From Enterobacter wuhouensis (GTDB taxonomy: Bacteria; Pseudomonadota; Gammaproteobacteria; Enterobacterales; Enterobacteriaceae), in contig NZ_SJOO01000003.1 in NCBI RefSeq assembly GCF_004331265.1, positions 310,001-374,000 on the forward strand: a stretch of 64,000 nt of DNA, in the 5' to 3' direction. Made by a program: the position numbers and the translations under genes. Positions 31,360 to 46,878 of this stretch are shown one piece after another; position 1 is the stretch's first letter, and each line of letters opens with the position of its first letter. A model generated the notes under the pieces. It was not told where the DNA came from, searched no databases, and saw only the letters and a list, made by a program, of their open reading frames with translations.

Positions 31360-32697
31360 ATGAGCACATTTACTACCCCTGTCGTCACTTCCATGCAGAT
31401 CGTTCCGGTTGCGGGCCATGACAGCATGCTGATGAACCTGAGCGGCGCGCACGCGCCATTCTTTACCCGCAATATTGTGATTATCAAAGACAATTCCGGG
31501 CATACCGGCGTGGGTGAAATTCCGGGCGGCGAGAAGATCCGCAAAACGCTGGAAGAGGCTATTCCGCTGGTTGTAGGCAAAACGCTGGGTGAATATAAAA
31601 ACATCCTGAATACCGTGCGCAGTAATTTTGCCGACCGCGATGCGGGCGGGCGCGGGCTGCAAACGTTCGACCTGCGCACCACTATCCATGTGGTAACCGG
31701 TATAGAAGCCGCGATGCTGGATCTGTTAGGCCAGCATCTGGGCGTAAACGTTGCCTCCCTGTTGGGCGACGGCCAGCAGCGCAGCGAAGTGGAAATGCTG
31801 GGCTACCTGTTCTTTGTCGGCAACCGCAAGCTGACGCCGCTGCCGTACCAGAGCCAGCCGGACGAAAAATGCGACTGGTATCGTATTCGTCACGATGAGG
31901 CCATGACCCCGGATGCGGTGGTACGCCTGGCAGAAGCGGCTTACGAAAAATATGGCTTCAATGATTTCAAGCTGAAAGGCGGCGTGCTGGCCGGAGAAGA
32001 AGAGGCGGAAGCCATTACCGCGCTGGCAAAACGCTTCCCGCAGGCGCGCGTGACGCTGGATCCTAACGGAGCATGGTCGCTTGATGAAGCGATTAAAATC
32101 GGTAAGCAGCTTAAAGGCGTGCTGGCCTACGCGGAAGATCCGTGCGGGGCTGAGCAGGGTTTCTCAGGCCGCGAGGTGATGGCGGAGTTCCGTCGGGCGA
32201 CCGGTTTGCCAACGGCTACCAATATGATCGCTACCGACTGGCGTCAGATGGGGCATACCTTGTCCTTGCAGTCTGTCGATATTCCGCTGGCGGACCCGCA
32301 CTTCTGGACGATGCAGGGATCGGTTCGCGTGGCGCAGATGTGCCATGAATTCGGCCTGACCTGGGGTTCGCACTCCAACAACCACTTCGATGTCTCTCTG
32401 GCAATGTTTACCCACGTTGCGGCGGCGGCCCCCGGCAAAATTACCGCTATCGATACCCACTGGATTTGGCAGGAAGGCAACCAGCGCCTGACGAAAGCGC
32501 CGTTTGAAATCAAAGGCGGCATGGTGCAGGTTCCTTCTACGCCGGGTCTGGGCGTTGAGCTGGATATGGACCAGGTGATGAAGGCCCACGAGCTGTATCA
32601 GAAACATGGCCTCGGCGCGCGTGACGATGCGCTGGCGATGCAGCATTTGATCCCTGACTGGACATTCGACAATAAACGTCCGTGCATGGTACGATAA
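31360..32697 (+). CDS. gudD: D-glucarate dehydratase
   Basis: Dehydrates D-glucarate (and L-idarate) to 5-keto-4-deoxyglucarate. 445 residues. Enolase superfamily: general base lysine in FNDFKLKGG, metal ligands in LDPNGAW and [17 protein letters not shown], second base histidine in [15 protein letters not shown], and [10 protein letters not shown] near the end. The product is then cleaved by GarL (not seen here) to pyruvate and tartronate semialdehyde. Confidence 0.97.
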   Translation: MSTFTTPVVTSMQIVPVAGHDSMLMNLSGAHAPFFTRNIVIIKDNSGHTGVGEIPGGEKIRKTLEEAIPLVVGKTLGEYKNILNTVRSNFADRDAGGRGLQTFDLRTTIHVVTGIEAAMLDLLGQHLGVNVASLLGDGQQRSEVEMLGYLFFVGNRKLTPLPYQSQPDEKCDWYRIRHDEAMTPDAVVRLAEAAYEKYGFNDFKLKGGVLAGEEEAEAITALAKRFPQARVTLDPNGAWSLDEAIKIGKQLKGVLAYAEDPCGAEQGFSGREVMAEFRRATGLPTATNMIATDWRQMGHTLSLQSVDIPLADPHFWTMQGSVRVAQMCHEFGLTWGSHSNNHFDVSLAMFTHVAAAAPGKITAIDTHWIWQEGNQRLTKAPFEIKGGMVQVPSTPGLGVELDMDQVMKAHELYQKHGLGARDDALAMQHLIPDWTFDNKRPCMVR

Positions 32698-32704
32698 ACG
32701 CATT

Positions 32705-32728
32705 GGGACCGCTCCCATGGGCGGTCAT
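32705..32728 (+). terminator. Weak hairpin between gudD and the kinase
   Basis: GACCGC-N8-GCGGTC (32707-32726), starting about ten bases past the gudD stop and followed by only a short ATTT. It may reduce read-through or protect the gudPXD message; the kinase start is 49 bases further on. Confidence 0.5.
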
Positions 32729-32774
32729 TTACGTGGTGTATGCTTAACGTAATTAACATGCGTAAGGATGGCTT

Positions 32775-33914
32775 ATGAAAATTGTTATCGCGCCGGACTC
32801 GTACAAGGAAAGCCTGAGCGCGCTTGAGGTCGCGACGGCGATAGAGAACGGTTTTCGCGAAATTTTCCCGACGGCGGAATACGTCAAACTTCCGGTAGCG
32901 GACGGCGGTGAGGGCACGGTAGAGGCGATGGTTGCAGCCACGGCAGGGCGGATTGTCCCTGTTCCGGTTACCGGCCCGCTGGGCGAGCGTGTGGAAGGAT
33001 TTTTCGGGCTTTCCGGCGATGAGCAGAGCGCCTTTATCGAGATGGCCGCGGCGAGTGGTCTTGAGCTGGTCGCGCCCGCGCAGCGTAATCCACTGAAAAC
33101 CACCTCCTGGGGCACCGGTGAGCTGATCCGCCATGCGCTGGATGCGGGCGTTAAGCATATTATTATCGGTATCGGCGGCAGCGCGACGAACGACGGCGGT
33201 GCAGGCATGGTACAGGCGCTGGGCGCAAAGCTGCTGGACGCTAAAAAGCAGCCTGTTGCGCAGGGCGGCGGCGAACTGGCGCGTATCGAGCATATCGATC
33301 TCAGCGGTCTGGACAAGCGTCTGGCAGACTGCCGAATTGAAGTGGCCTGTGACGTCACCAACCCGTTAATCGGTGAAGACGGTGCTTCTGCCGTGTTTGG
33401 CCCACAGAAGGGGGCGACGCCGGAGATGATTGTTACCCTGGACCACGCGCTGGCGCATTATGCGCAGGTTATTGCCCGGGATCTGGATATTGACGTTGTT
33501 AATCTCGATGGCGGCGGTGCGGCGGGCGGAATGGGCGCTGCGCTGTACGCCTTCTGCGGCGCGCAGCTGCGTCAGGGAATCGAGATCGTCACCGACGCGC
33601 TGCATCTGGCCGAACAGGTTGCAGACGCTGATTTAGTCATTACGGGTGAAGGGCGCATCGACAGCCAGACCATTCACGGTAAAGTGCCGGTCGGCGTGGC
33701 GAAAGTGGCTAAACGCTACAACAAGCCGGTTATCGGAATTGCGGGTAGCCTGACGGCGGATGTGGGCGTGGTGCATAATCACGGTATCGACGCCGTGTTC
33801 AGCGTGCTCTATACCATTTGCTCGCTGGAAGACGCACTGGAAAACGCCAGCAAAAATGTACAGATGGCGGCGAGGAATATTGCGGCGGTGTTGAAACTGG
33901 GGCAGACAGGGTAG
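32775..33914 (+). CDS. Glycerate 2-kinase (GarK/GlxK family)
   Basis: Phosphorylates D-glycerate to 2-phosphoglycerate. 379 residues, the normal family length. Family signatures: [16 protein letters not shown] at the start, [29 protein letters not shown] and [19 protein letters not shown]. Its position behind gudPXD makes sense because glucarate breakdown yields tartronate semialdehyde and then glycerate. E. coli K-12 keeps garK in the distant gar operon, so this is an added or relocated copy. Whether it is the only copy in the genome cannot be seen here. Confidence 0.93.
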   Translation: MKIVIAPDSYKESLSALEVATAIENGFREIFPTAEYVKLPVADGGEGTVEAMVAATAGRIVPVPVTGPLGERVEGFFGLSGDEQSAFIEMAAASGLELVAPAQRNPLKTTSWGTGELIRHALDAGVKHIIIGIGGSATNDGGAGMVQALGAKLLDAKKQPVAQGGGELARIEHIDLSGLDKRLADCRIEVACDVTNPLIGEDGASAVFGPQKGATPEMIVTLDHALAHYAQVIARDLDIDVVNLDGGGAAGGMGAALYAFCGAQLRQGIEIVTDALHLAEQVADADLVITGEGRIDSQTIHGKVPVGVAKVAKRYNKPVIGIAGSLTADVGVVHNHGIDAVFSVLYTICSLEDALENASKNVQMAARNIAAVLKLGQTG

Positions 33915-33917
33915 TTT

Positions 33918-34012
33918 CCCCTCACCCCGCCCTCTCCCCTAAGGGGCGAGGGAGAAAAAACCGCACAGTTCTATCCCCTCTCCCTTTTGGGGAGAGGGTT
34001 AGGGTGAGGGGT
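33918..34012. repeat. CCCTCACCC-type inverted repeat between kinase and barA
   Basis: Begins CCCCTCACCCC and ends GGGTTAGGGTGAGGGG, with two inner hairpins (CCTCTCCCCTAAGGGGCGAGG and CCCCTCTCCCTTTTGGGGAG). It separates the convergent kinase and barA genes. Same family as the elements at 19033 and 60100. Confidence 0.8.
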
Positions 34013-34032
34013 AGCGCCACCGGGCGTTTGCC

Positions 34033-36792
<2,760 letters not shown>

Positions 36793-36849
36793 GGAGTTCC
36801 GTTATGGGACAATTAGGATAATTATGTTTATTTGAGAACAATCTCAGCA

Positions 36850-38148
36850 ATGGCGCAATTCTACTCTGCAAAGCGACGCGTTACGACGCGTCAGATCATA
36901 ACTGTTGAAGCCACGGACCTCGACCCTTTCGGTCAGGGGGTGGCGCGTCACAATGGTAAAGCATTGTTTATCACAGGTTTGCTGCCAACGGAACGCGCAG
37001 AAATTACGCTGACGGACGATAAGCGCCAGTACGCACGCGGCCAGGTTAAGCGTCGTCTTAGCGATAGCCCTGAACGCGTAGTGCCGCAGTGCCCGCATTT
37101 TGGCGTCTGCGGCGGCTGCCAGCAACAACATGCCAGTCCACTTTTACAGCAAAAAAGCAAAAGCAGCGCGCTGTCTCGCCTGCTTAAGCATGAGGTTAAT
37201 GACGTTATTGCCGATAAGCCCTGGGGCTATCGTCGCCGCGCGCGGTTGAGCCTCAGCTACCAGCCAAAAGCGGCCCGGCTTGAAATGGGATTTCGCAAGT
37301 CCGGGTCCAGCGATATTGTCGATATCAAGCAGTGCCCCATTCTGGTGCCCCAGCTTGAGGCATTGCTCCCGGAAGTGCGCGCCTGCCTGTCGGGGTTGGA
37401 GGGATTACGCCACCTGGGGCACGTCGAACTGGTGCTGGCAAACAATGGTCCGCTGATGGTGCTGCGTCATACTGCACCGCTGTCGACAAAAGACCGCGAA
37501 AAACTGGAACGCTTTTCGCATTCTCACGAGCTGGCTCTTTTCCTCGCGCCCCAAAGCGAGATACTTGAGCAGGTAACGGGAGAAGCTCCCTGGTATGCGT
37601 CAAACGGGCTACGCTTAACGTTCAGCCCGCGGGACTTCATTCAGGTGAACGACGGCGTAAATCAGCAGATGATTGAAAAAGCGCTGGCGTGGCTGGATGT
37701 TCAGCCAGACGATCGGGTGCTCGATCTCTTTTGCGGAATGGGGAATTTCACCCTCCCTCTGGCGCAGAAAGCGGCCAGCGTGGTGGGCGTAGAAGGCGTC
37801 GAGGCGCTGGTGGCAAAAGGGCAGGAAAATGCTCTACAGAACGGCTTGCACAATGTGACATTTTTTCATCAAAACCTTGAGGAAGATGTTACTCAACAGC
37901 CGTGGGCAAAACAGGGCTTCGATAAAATACTTCTCGACCCTGCGCGTGCAGGCGCACCCGGCGTAATGCAGCATATAATTAAACTCGCGCCGACGCGCGT
38001 GGTCTATGTTTCCTGTAACCCGGCAACGCTTGCCCGAGACAGCGAGGCGTTAGTCAGCGCGGGTTACCAGATTCAGCGTCTGGCAATGCTGGACATGTTC
38101 CCGCACACTGGGCATCTGGAATCGATGGTGTTGTTCGAGCACATCTAA
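36850..38148 (+). CDS. rlmD: 23S rRNA (uracil-1939-C5) methyltransferase RlmD
   Basis: Iron-sulfur SAM methyltransferase that makes m5U1939. 432 residues from the ATG at 36850, chosen by match to [10 protein letters not shown]; no good ribosome site is visible, which is also so in E. coli. TRAM domain about 15-70. Cluster cysteines C81, C87 and C90 ([10 protein letters not shown]), the fourth in [12 protein letters not shown] motif [15 protein letters not shown]; nucleophile in [12 protein letters not shown]. 51 bases before relA. Confidence 0.96.
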   Translation: MAQFYSAKRRVTTRQIITVEATDLDPFGQGVARHNGKALFITGLLPTERAEITLTDDKRQYARGQVKRRLSDSPERVVPQCPHFGVCGGCQQQHASPLLQQKSKSSALSRLLKHEVNDVIADKPWGYRRRARLSLSYQPKAARLEMGFRKSGSSDIVDIKQCPILVPQLEALLPEVRACLSGLEGLRHLGHVELVLANNGPLMVLRHTAPLSTKDREKLERFSHSHELALFLAPQSEILEQVTGEAPWYASNGLRLTFSPRDFIQVNDGVNQQMIEKALAWLDVQPDDRVLDLFCGMGNFTLPLAQKAASVVGVEGVEALVAKGQENALQNGLHNVTFFHQNLEEDVTQQPWAKQGFDKILLDPARAGAPGVMQHIIKLAPTRVVYVSCNPATLARDSEALVSAGYQIQRLAMLDMFPHTGHLESMVLFEHI

Positions 38149-38199
38149 TTTGTTTGGCTTGTCGACTTCGACAGGCCCTGGTCCCTAAAGGAGAGGACG

Positions 38200-40431
38200 A
38201 TGGTTGCGGTAAGAAGTGCACATCTTAATAAAGCTGGTGAGTTTGACCCACAAAAATGGATCGTAAGTCTGGGGATTTCCAGCCAGCAGTCGTGTGAACG
38301 CTTAACCGAAACCTGGGCCTACTGTCTGCGCACCACGCAGGGACATCCGGATGCCGAGCTGCTGCTGTGGCGCGGCATCGAAATGGTCGAAATTTTATCC
38401 ATGCTCAACATGGATATCGAAACGCTGCAGGCGGCACTTCTGTTCCCGCTTGCCGACGCTAACGTTGTTACCGAAGATGTGCTGGTAGAAAGCGTGGGTA
38501 AACCCGTCGTCTCGCTCATTCACGGCGTGCGCGATATGGCCGCCATCCGCCAGCTTAAAGCCGCTCAAACCGATTCCGTCTCCTCCGAACAGGTTGATAA
38601 CGTTCGCCGGATGCTGCTGGCGATGGTGGATGACTTCCGCTGCGTGGTCATCAAGCTTGCCGAGCGCGTTGCGCACCTGCGCGAAGTCAAAGATGCGCCG
38701 GAAGACGAACGCGTCCTGGCCGCCAAAGAGTGTACAAACATCTATGCGCCGCTGGCGAACCGCTTAGGCATCGGTCAGCTGAAATGGGAGCTGGAAGATT
38801 ACTGCTTCCGCTATCTGCACCCTGCGGAATATAAGCGTATCGCCAAGCTCCTGCACGAGCGCCGTATCGATCGCGAACACTACATCGACGAGTTCGTCGG
38901 CGGGCTGCGCCAGTCGATGAAAGAAGAAAACGTGCGCGCCGAGGTATACGGTCGGCCAAAACACATCTACAGCATCTGGCGCAAAATGCAGAAGAAACAT
39001 CTCGCGTTTGACGAGCTGTTCGACGTGCGTGCCGTGCGTATCGTTGCGGAGCGCCTGCAGGACTGCTATGCCGCGCTGGGGATAGTGCATACTCACTTCC
39101 GTCATCTGCCGGATGAGTTCGATGATTATGTTGCGAACCCGAAACCGAACGGCTACCAGTCTATTCATACCGTGGTGCTGGGGCCCGGCGGCAAAACGGT
39201 TGAGATTCAGATCCGTACCAAACAGATGCACGAAGACGCCGAGCTGGGCGTCGCCGCGCACTGGAAATACAAAGAAGGCACTTCGGGCGGGGTACGCTCC
39301 GGTCATGAAGACCGCATTGCCTGGCTGCGCAAGCTGATTGCGTGGCAGGAAGAGATGGCCGATTCCGGCGAAATGCTCGACGAAGTGCGCAGCCAGGTGT
39401 TCGATGACCGGGTGTATGTCTTTACGCCGAAAGGCGACGTTGTCGACCTGCCGGCCGGCTCCACGCCCCTCGACTTTGCTTACCACATCCACAGCGACGT
39501 GGGACACCGCTGCATCGGCGCGAAAATTAGCGGGCGCATCGTGCCGTTCACCTATCAGCTGCAGATGGGCGACCAGATTGAAATCATCACCCAGAAGCAG
39601 CCGAACCCAAGCCGCGACTGGCTTAACCCGAATCTGGGCTACGTTACCACCAGCCGCGGACGTTCTAAAATTCACGCTTGGTTCCGCAAGCAGGATCGTG
39701 ACAAAAACATCCTTGCCGGACGCCAGATCCTGGACGACGAGCTGGAGCATATCGGCATAAGCCTGAAAGAAGCAGAGAAGTTCCTGCTGCCGCGCTACAA
39801 CTTCAACGAGCTTGATGAGCTGCTGGCGGCGATTGGCGGCGGTGATATTCGCCTCAACCAGATGGTGAATTTCCTGCAGGCGCAGTTCAACAAGCCGAGC
39901 GCGGCGGAGCAGGACGCGGCGGCGCTGAAGCAGCTGCAGCAGAAAACCTATGCTCCCCAGCAGCGCAGTAAAGACAATGGCCGCGTGGTTGTGGAAGGGG
40001 TAGGCAATTTAATGCACCACATTGCGCGCTGCTGCCAGCCTATCCCGGGCGACGACATTGTCGGCTTTATCACTCAGGGGCGCGGGATTTCGATCCACCG
40101 TTCCGACTGCGACCAGCTCGCCGAGCTTCAGTCTCACGCGCCAGAGCGCATCGTGGAAGCCGTCTGGGGCGAGAGCTACTCTGCGGGCTACTCGCTGGTG
40201 GTGCGCGTCACTGCCAACGACCGCAGCGGTCTGCTGCGCGACATCACGACCATTCTCGCCAACGAGAAGGTTAACGTGCTGGGCGTTGCCAGCCGCAGCG
40301 ACACCCGCGAACAGCTTGCCACCATCGATATGACCATCGAAATCTACAACCTGCAGGTGCTGGGCCGCGTGCTCGGCAAGCTGAACCAGGTGCCGGATGT
40401 GATTGACGCGCGTCGTCTGCACGGCGGATAA
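38200..40431 (+). CDS. relA: (p)ppGpp synthetase I, RelA
   Basis: Ribosome-bound stringent factor that makes (p)ppGpp when uncharged tRNA enters the A site. 743 residues. The N-terminal pseudo-hydrolase domain has lost the HD pair (FPLADANVV in its place). Synthetase domain with GRPKHIYSIWRKM, FDVRAVRIV and NGYQSIHTVV; TGS domain (VYVFTPKGDVVDLPAGSTPLDFAY); zinc-finger region CCQPIPGDDIVG; C-terminal ACT (RSGLLRDITTILANEKVNVLG). In E. coli mazEF follows; here mazG follows directly. Confidence 0.98.
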   Translation: MVAVRSAHLNKAGEFDPQKWIVSLGISSQQSCERLTETWAYCLRTTQGHPDAELLLWRGIEMVEILSMLNMDIETLQAALLFPLADANVVTEDVLVESVGKPVVSLIHGVRDMAAIRQLKAAQTDSVSSEQVDNVRRMLLAMVDDFRCVVIKLAERVAHLREVKDAPEDERVLAAKECTNIYAPLANRLGIGQLKWELEDYCFRYLHPAEYKRIAKLLHERRIDREHYIDEFVGGLRQSMKEENVRAEVYGRPKHIYSIWRKMQKKHLAFDELFDVRAVRIVAERLQDCYAALGIVHTHFRHLPDEFDDYVANPKPNGYQSIHTVVLGPGGKTVEIQIRTKQMHEDAELGVAAHWKYKEGTSGGVRSGHEDRIAWLRKLIAWQEEMADSGEMLDEVRSQVFDDRVYVFTPKGDVVDLPAGSTPLDFAYHIHSDVGHRCIGAKISGRIVPFTYQLQMGDQIEIITQKQPNPSRDWLNPNLGYVTTSRGRSKIHAWFRKQDRDKNILAGRQILDDELEHIGISLKEAEKFLLPRYNFNELDELLAAIGGGDIRLNQMVNFLQAQFNKPSAAEQDAAALKQLQQKTYAPQQRSKDNGRVVVEGVGNLMHHIARCCQPIPGDDIVGFITQGRGISIHRSDCDQLAELQSHAPERIVEAVWGESYSAGYSLVVRVTANDRSGLLRDITTILANEKVNVLGVASRSDTREQLATIDMTIEIYNLQVLGRVLGKLNQVPDVIDARRLHGG

Positions 40432-40445
40432 AATTTTCCTCCTTT

Positions 40446-40480
40446 GTAGGCCGGGTAAGGCGCAAGCCGCCACCCGGCAT
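40446..40480. repeat. REP element between relA and mazG
   Basis: GTAGGCCGGGTAAGGCGCAA, then GCCGCCACCCGGC: a complete REP palindrome followed by TTTTTT, so it may double as a relA terminator. It occupies the spot where mazEF sits in E. coli. Confidence 0.85.
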
Positions 40481-40500
40481 TTTTTTATCAGGACAGAACC

Positions 40501-41292
40501 ATGACTCAAATCGACCGCCTGCTCGGCATCATGAAGCACCTCCGCGACCCGGAAAACGGCTGCCCGTGGGACAAAGAGCAAACCTTCGCCACCATCGCAC
40601 CCTATACGCTTGAAGAGACCTACGAAGTGCTGGACGCCATTTCACGCGAAGATTTCGACGACCTGCGCGGCGAGCTGGGCGATCTGCTTTTCCAGGTGGT
40701 GTTCTATGCGCAGATGGCGCAGGAAGAGGGGCGTTTTAACTTTGACGATATCTGTGCCGCCATCAGCGACAAGCTGGAGCGTCGCCACCCGCACATCTTT
40801 GGCGATGCCGCCGCAGGCACCAGCGCCGAGGTATTGACCCGCTGGGAGCAAATCAAGAGCGCCGAGCGCGCCGAAAAATCCCAGCACTCCGCGCTGGATG
40901 ACATTCCGCTAAGCCTGCCTGCACTGATGCGCGCGCATAAAATTCAGAAACGCTGCTCTGCCGTTGGCTTTGACTGGCACTCCCTCGGCCCGGTGCTGGA
41001 TAAAGTGCATGAAGAGATTGACGAAGTCATGCATGAAGCGCAGCAGGCCGTCGTGGATGAAGCAAAGCTGGAGGAGGAGATGGGCGACCTGCTGTTCGCC
41101 ACCGTCAATCTTTCGCGCCATTTGGGTGTAAAAGCGGAAACCGCGCTGCAAAAAGCGAACCTCAAATTTGAACGCCGCTTCCGTGAAGTTGAGCGGATTG
41201 TGGCCTCGCGCGGCCTGGAAATGACCGGAATTGACCTCGAGGCTATGGAAGAAGTCTGGCAGGAAGTAAAACGGCAGGAATATGATCTCTAA
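40501..41292 (+). CDS. mazG: Nucleoside triphosphate pyrophosphohydrolase MazG
   Basis: Hydrolyses NTPs and dNTPs to monophosphates and lowers ppGpp pools. 263 residues, the tandem-domain type. First MazG repeat about 1-110 with LRDPENGCPWDKEQTF and EETYEVLDAI; second about 130-230 with DKVHEEIDEVMHEA and EEEMGDLLFATVNL, whose EExxE and ExxD acids bind magnesium. In E. coli it is the third gene of mazEFG; here it stands alone after relA. Confidence 0.97.
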   Translation: MTQIDRLLGIMKHLRDPENGCPWDKEQTFATIAPYTLEETYEVLDAISREDFDDLRGELGDLLFQVVFYAQMAQEEGRFNFDDICAAISDKLERRHPHIFGDAAAGTSAEVLTRWEQIKSAERAEKSQHSALDDIPLSLPALMRAHKIQKRCSAVGFDWHSLGPVLDKVHEEIDEVMHEAQQAVVDEAKLEEEMGDLLFATVNLSRHLGVKAETALQKANLKFERRFREVERIVASRGLEMTGIDLEAMEEVWQEVKRQEYDL

Positions 41293-41434
41293 CGGAATTT
41301 TGCGAGCAAGCGCAATTTGTGTGATTTTTTAAATGACAAGCGCTTGATTTGCGTCAAAAACATTTACCCAAAAGGGGCTATTTTCTCACTCCTTATGTTT
41401 GTCATGGCCTGGAATGGAGACGGAGAATGAAAGT

Positions 41435-41470
41435 TTGTGGCGCTCGCCGTGTTCGGGTATACTACTTTCC
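41435..41470 (+). promoter_or_regulatory. Predicted pyrG promoter
   Basis: TTGTGG (-35, 41435-41440), 17-base spacer, TATACT (-10, 41458-41463). Transcription would start near 41470 in TTTCCCG, leaving a leader of about 45 bases. The remaining mazG-pyrG gap (41293-41434) shows no gene. Confidence 0.7.
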
Positions 41471-41500
41471 CGTCCTGGTTATTCCATCGTTTCACCCTAA

Positions 41501-43153
<1,653 letters not shown>

Positions 43154-43163
43154 AAAAAGTTAG

Positions 43164-44534
<1,371 letters not shown>

Positions 44535-44554
44535 TCGCCTAAGCCTTAAAATGA

Positions 44555-44585
44555 AAATGCCAGTCGAATGACTGGCATTTTTTTT
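44555..44585 (+). terminator. Rho-independent terminator of eno
   Basis: AAAATGCCAGTC-GAAT-GACTGGCATTTT followed by more Ts. It lies just before the stop of the convergent SDR gene, and the flanking A-run lets it act in both directions. Confidence 0.95.
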
Positions 44586-44587
44586 GC

Positions 44588-45697
44588 CTATTTAAAATCG
44601 ACCGCCATTTGCTCCGGGATGGTCAGCCCCTGGGTCGTTTGCACGCAGCGGGCGATGTAGTCCGTGAAGCGTGGGGGTTTTGGCATCCCCATACTGAGCA
44701 GCTTATCATTGCTGAAGCGCACGTTCAGCGTGGCAAAAGCCCCGTATAAACGCATGGCTTTCAGCATCAGACGTTCGTTACACGGACCAAAAATATTTTT
44801 GAGCTCGCGGCGCATTCTGACCAGCGTTTCGTAGCTTACCTGCGCATACTTATCCCCGACCGGCGCTTTCTCCAGCGCCTGCGCCATTGCATTATCAATG
44901 TCTGCGAAGCGAACGCTATTCTCTTCACCCGCTGAAATATGCACAACTTCTCCCGGGCGGGCATCGCTGTAGAGCAGCATGAGCAGCGCATCGGCGCAGT
45001 AGTCCACCGGGACGACATCAATCCTGTCTTCCATCGAGCACATGAATTTTTGCAGCATCAGCCCCATGCTAAAGACCCAGAAGATGCTGCTGGAAGGGGC
45101 ACAGCCGTGGAGCGTATGGCCCACGACGATAGAGGGCCGGGCGATGAGGAGCGGCAGGTTAGGGCAGTGTTGACGCATCAGCTGTTCGATGGTCGATTTT
45201 GAATAGGTATATTCCACCAGGTGCTCGGCGTTTTCCCTGAATTCGGCGCTTTCCGCTACCAGCGAATCCTGTTCTGGCGTGCAGGACATGGCCGTTCCGA
45301 CGTGCACGAAGCGCTGCAGGGTTGCCACCTGTTCCATACGGCGAGCCAGCGCTAACGTGCCTTCGACATTCACTTTCCAGATAAGCGGATTGTTTCCAAA
45401 GGATGCGACGGCCGCGCAGTTAAGGACATGCGTTACGCTCTCCAGACGCGGATCGTTCAGAAACATTTCTGGCTGGCTGAGATCGCCAATGAGCACATCC
45501 TCGGCTTTCAGCGCGTTTAGCCTGCTTTCATGGACGTTAAACTTGCGCATGTTTTCCTTCACGCGTTCCAGCCCACTTTGCGCGTCGACGGCGCGGGCGA
45601 GCAGAACCAGCTTTACGCCTTCTGTGCCATTCAGGATTTTTTCAAGCACTGCTCCACCCAGGAAACCCGTCACGCCTGTAATTAATAACGTCTTCAT
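44588..45697 (-). CDS. Extended SDR, thioester-reductase/fatty acyl reductase-like (NAD_binding_4)
   Basis: 369 residues from the ATG at 45697; the frame is open 28 codons further upstream, but that part lacks homology features. NAD(P) motif TGVTGFLGG (G8, G11, G14), LNCAAVASFG, catalytic YxxxK as Y163-K167 in EYTYSKSTIEQL, and IARPSIVVGHTLHG. The pattern fits NAD_binding_4 reductases that act on acyl thioesters at the end of carboxylic acid reductases and NRPSs, or fatty acyl-CoA reductases. Here it stands alone: no adenylation or carrier domain. Substrate unknown. Absent from the E. coli K-12 eno-queE interval as I know it. Confidence 0.75.
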   Translation of the reverse strand: MKTLLITGVTGFLGGAVLEKILNGTEGVKLVLLARAVDAQSGLERVKENMRKFNVHESRLNALKAEDVLIGDLSQPEMFLNDPRLESVTHVLNCAAVASFGNNPLIWKVNVEGTLALARRMEQVATLQRFVHVGTAMSCTPEQDSLVAESAEFRENAEHLVEYTYSKSTIEQLMRQHCPNLPLLIARPSIVVGHTLHGCAPSSSIFWVFSMGLMLQKFMCSMEDRIDVVPVDYCADALLMLLYSDARPGEVVHISAGEENSVRFADIDNAMAQALEKAPVGDKYAQVSYETLVRMRRELKNIFGPCNERLMLKAMRLYGAFATLNVRFSNDKLLSMGMPKPPRFTDYIARCVQTTQGLTIPEQMAVDFK

Positions 45698-46006
45698 TGA
45701 TACCGTCTCATAATGATTGATGAGGCGGATTGTAGGCGTGCAAAAGTAAACGGTATTTAAATAATAAAAGGCCGAAATCAACGGTGCCTTAAGCTTATTT
45801 TAAGAAATGAAACACAGGGGAAGATATAAGACATTGCGGGTGAGATAAAAATTCAATTTATTGACGTTTTGATTTTTATATATTGATTTTTAAGGGATTT
45901 ATTTGCGTTTTTGCGCCGTTTAATTTAATGCTAAATGTAATAAATAAAATGATTTGTTACACCAATCATTTGTTGAGGAAATATATCAAACAGGATTTAA
46001 GTCAAA
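45698..46006. other. AT-rich gap between SDR and RpiR genes
   Basis: About 310 bases with long A/T runs, much lower in GC than its neighbours. No credible gene. It must hold the SDR promoter, read leftwards. The low GC fits horizontally acquired DNA silenced by H-NS, but that is inference. Confidence 0.5.
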
Positions 46007-46057
46007 CTGAAACCGATCGCTCGCAGGCTATTTTATTTAGCCTGCGAATGGTTTCAG
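46007..46057. terminator. Long inverted repeat at the end of the RpiR gene
   Basis: CTGAAACC pairs with GGTTTCAG as outer arms, and CGCAGGCTA with TAGCCTGCG as inner arms around TTTTATT. The minus-strand stop of the regulator (46054-46056) lies inside the outer arm. There is no classic T-run, so it may be a bidirectional terminator or an mRNA end structure. Confidence 0.65.
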
Positions 46058-46878
46058 AGCAGCAGCGGCAGCGTGGCGCTCGCCGTTTGCTGGCTAACGT
46101 CGCCGTAATGGCCATCCAAAGCAATCAGTGACGTGGTCAGCAGCTCGACCAGCAGCATCACGCCAACCTTCGCGTTAAGCGCCCCGGCGCTAAGAGGGCC
46201 TTCCGGCTTGGCGGCAACCAGCTGCATATCGCTCAGGGATGCCAGGGGACTGCGGGGCGTATTGCTGAGCGCCAGGACCTTCACGCCGCGCTTGCGGGCA
46301 AGCTTCACCACGTGGAGTAAATCACGCGTTGAGCCGGAGCTGGAGATGGCCACGACCAGCGTTTCTTTTGAAAGCGTTGTCGCATTCATTGCCGCACGGT
46401 GCATATCGCTAAACAGCTGCGCGGGTTTGCCCAGCCTCAATAACTTGTAGTGGAGATACTCGCCGAGGATCGCGCTGGCCGCTACGCCGTATATTTGTAC
46501 GGACTGCGCCCGGTGCAGCGCCAGCGCGGCCTCTTCAAGCAGCGTCCGGTCGAGCAGCCTGGCGGTATCCTGCAAAGCCTGCACCGACTCATCCACAACG
46601 GTATCAATCTCATCCCCGGCCTGACGCGCGGGCTGGCCCTGCTGAATATCAAGCGCCAGCGCCATTTTGAATTCGTTATAGCCTTTGCAGCCCAGCGTCC
46701 GACAAAGTCGCGTCACGCTGGCCTCGCTGGTGTGACTTTCGCGGGCCAGCTCGGTGATCGTCAGGTACAGCACCCGGGCAGGATCGCTGAGAACAAACTC
46801 CCCCAGCTTTTGTTGCGTTGGGCTGTACCCGGAAGCCTCCTGGCGTAGCTTCAGCAGCAGGTTTTCATGGTCTGACAT
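46054..46878 (-). CDS. RpiR/MurR-family transcriptional regulator
   Basis: 274 residues. N-terminal HTH_6 domain about 1-77 with LTITELARESHTSEASVTRLCRTLGCKGYNEFK; SIS sugar-phosphate-binding domain about 110-250 with VQIYGVAASAILGEYLHYKLLRLG and VVAISSSGSTRDLLHVVKLARKRG. Divergent from a PTS permease and nanE, so it most likely regulates them and senses an amino-sugar phosphate such as ManNAc-6-P or GlcNAc-6-P. Not NanR (GntR family). Exact orthology to named regulators cannot be settled by eye. Confidence 0.88.
   Translation of the reverse strand: MSDHENLLLKLRQEASGYSPTQQKLGEFVLSDPARVLYLTITELARESHTSEASVTRLCRTLGCKGYNEFKMALALDIQQGQPARQAGDEIDTVVDESVQALQDTARLLDRTLLEEAALALHRAQSVQIYGVAASAILGEYLHYKLLRLGKPAQLFSDMHRAAMNATTLSKETLVVAISSSGSTRDLLHVVKLARKRGVKVLALSNTPRSPLASLSDMQLVAAKPEGPLSAGALNAKVGVMLLVELLTTSLIALDGHYGDVSQQTASATLPLLL

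Noticed and set aside
45883..46131. 82-residue frame in the AT-rich gap and RpiR end
   Set aside because: Runs through the inverted repeat and the end of the RpiR gene; no ribosome site and no domain.
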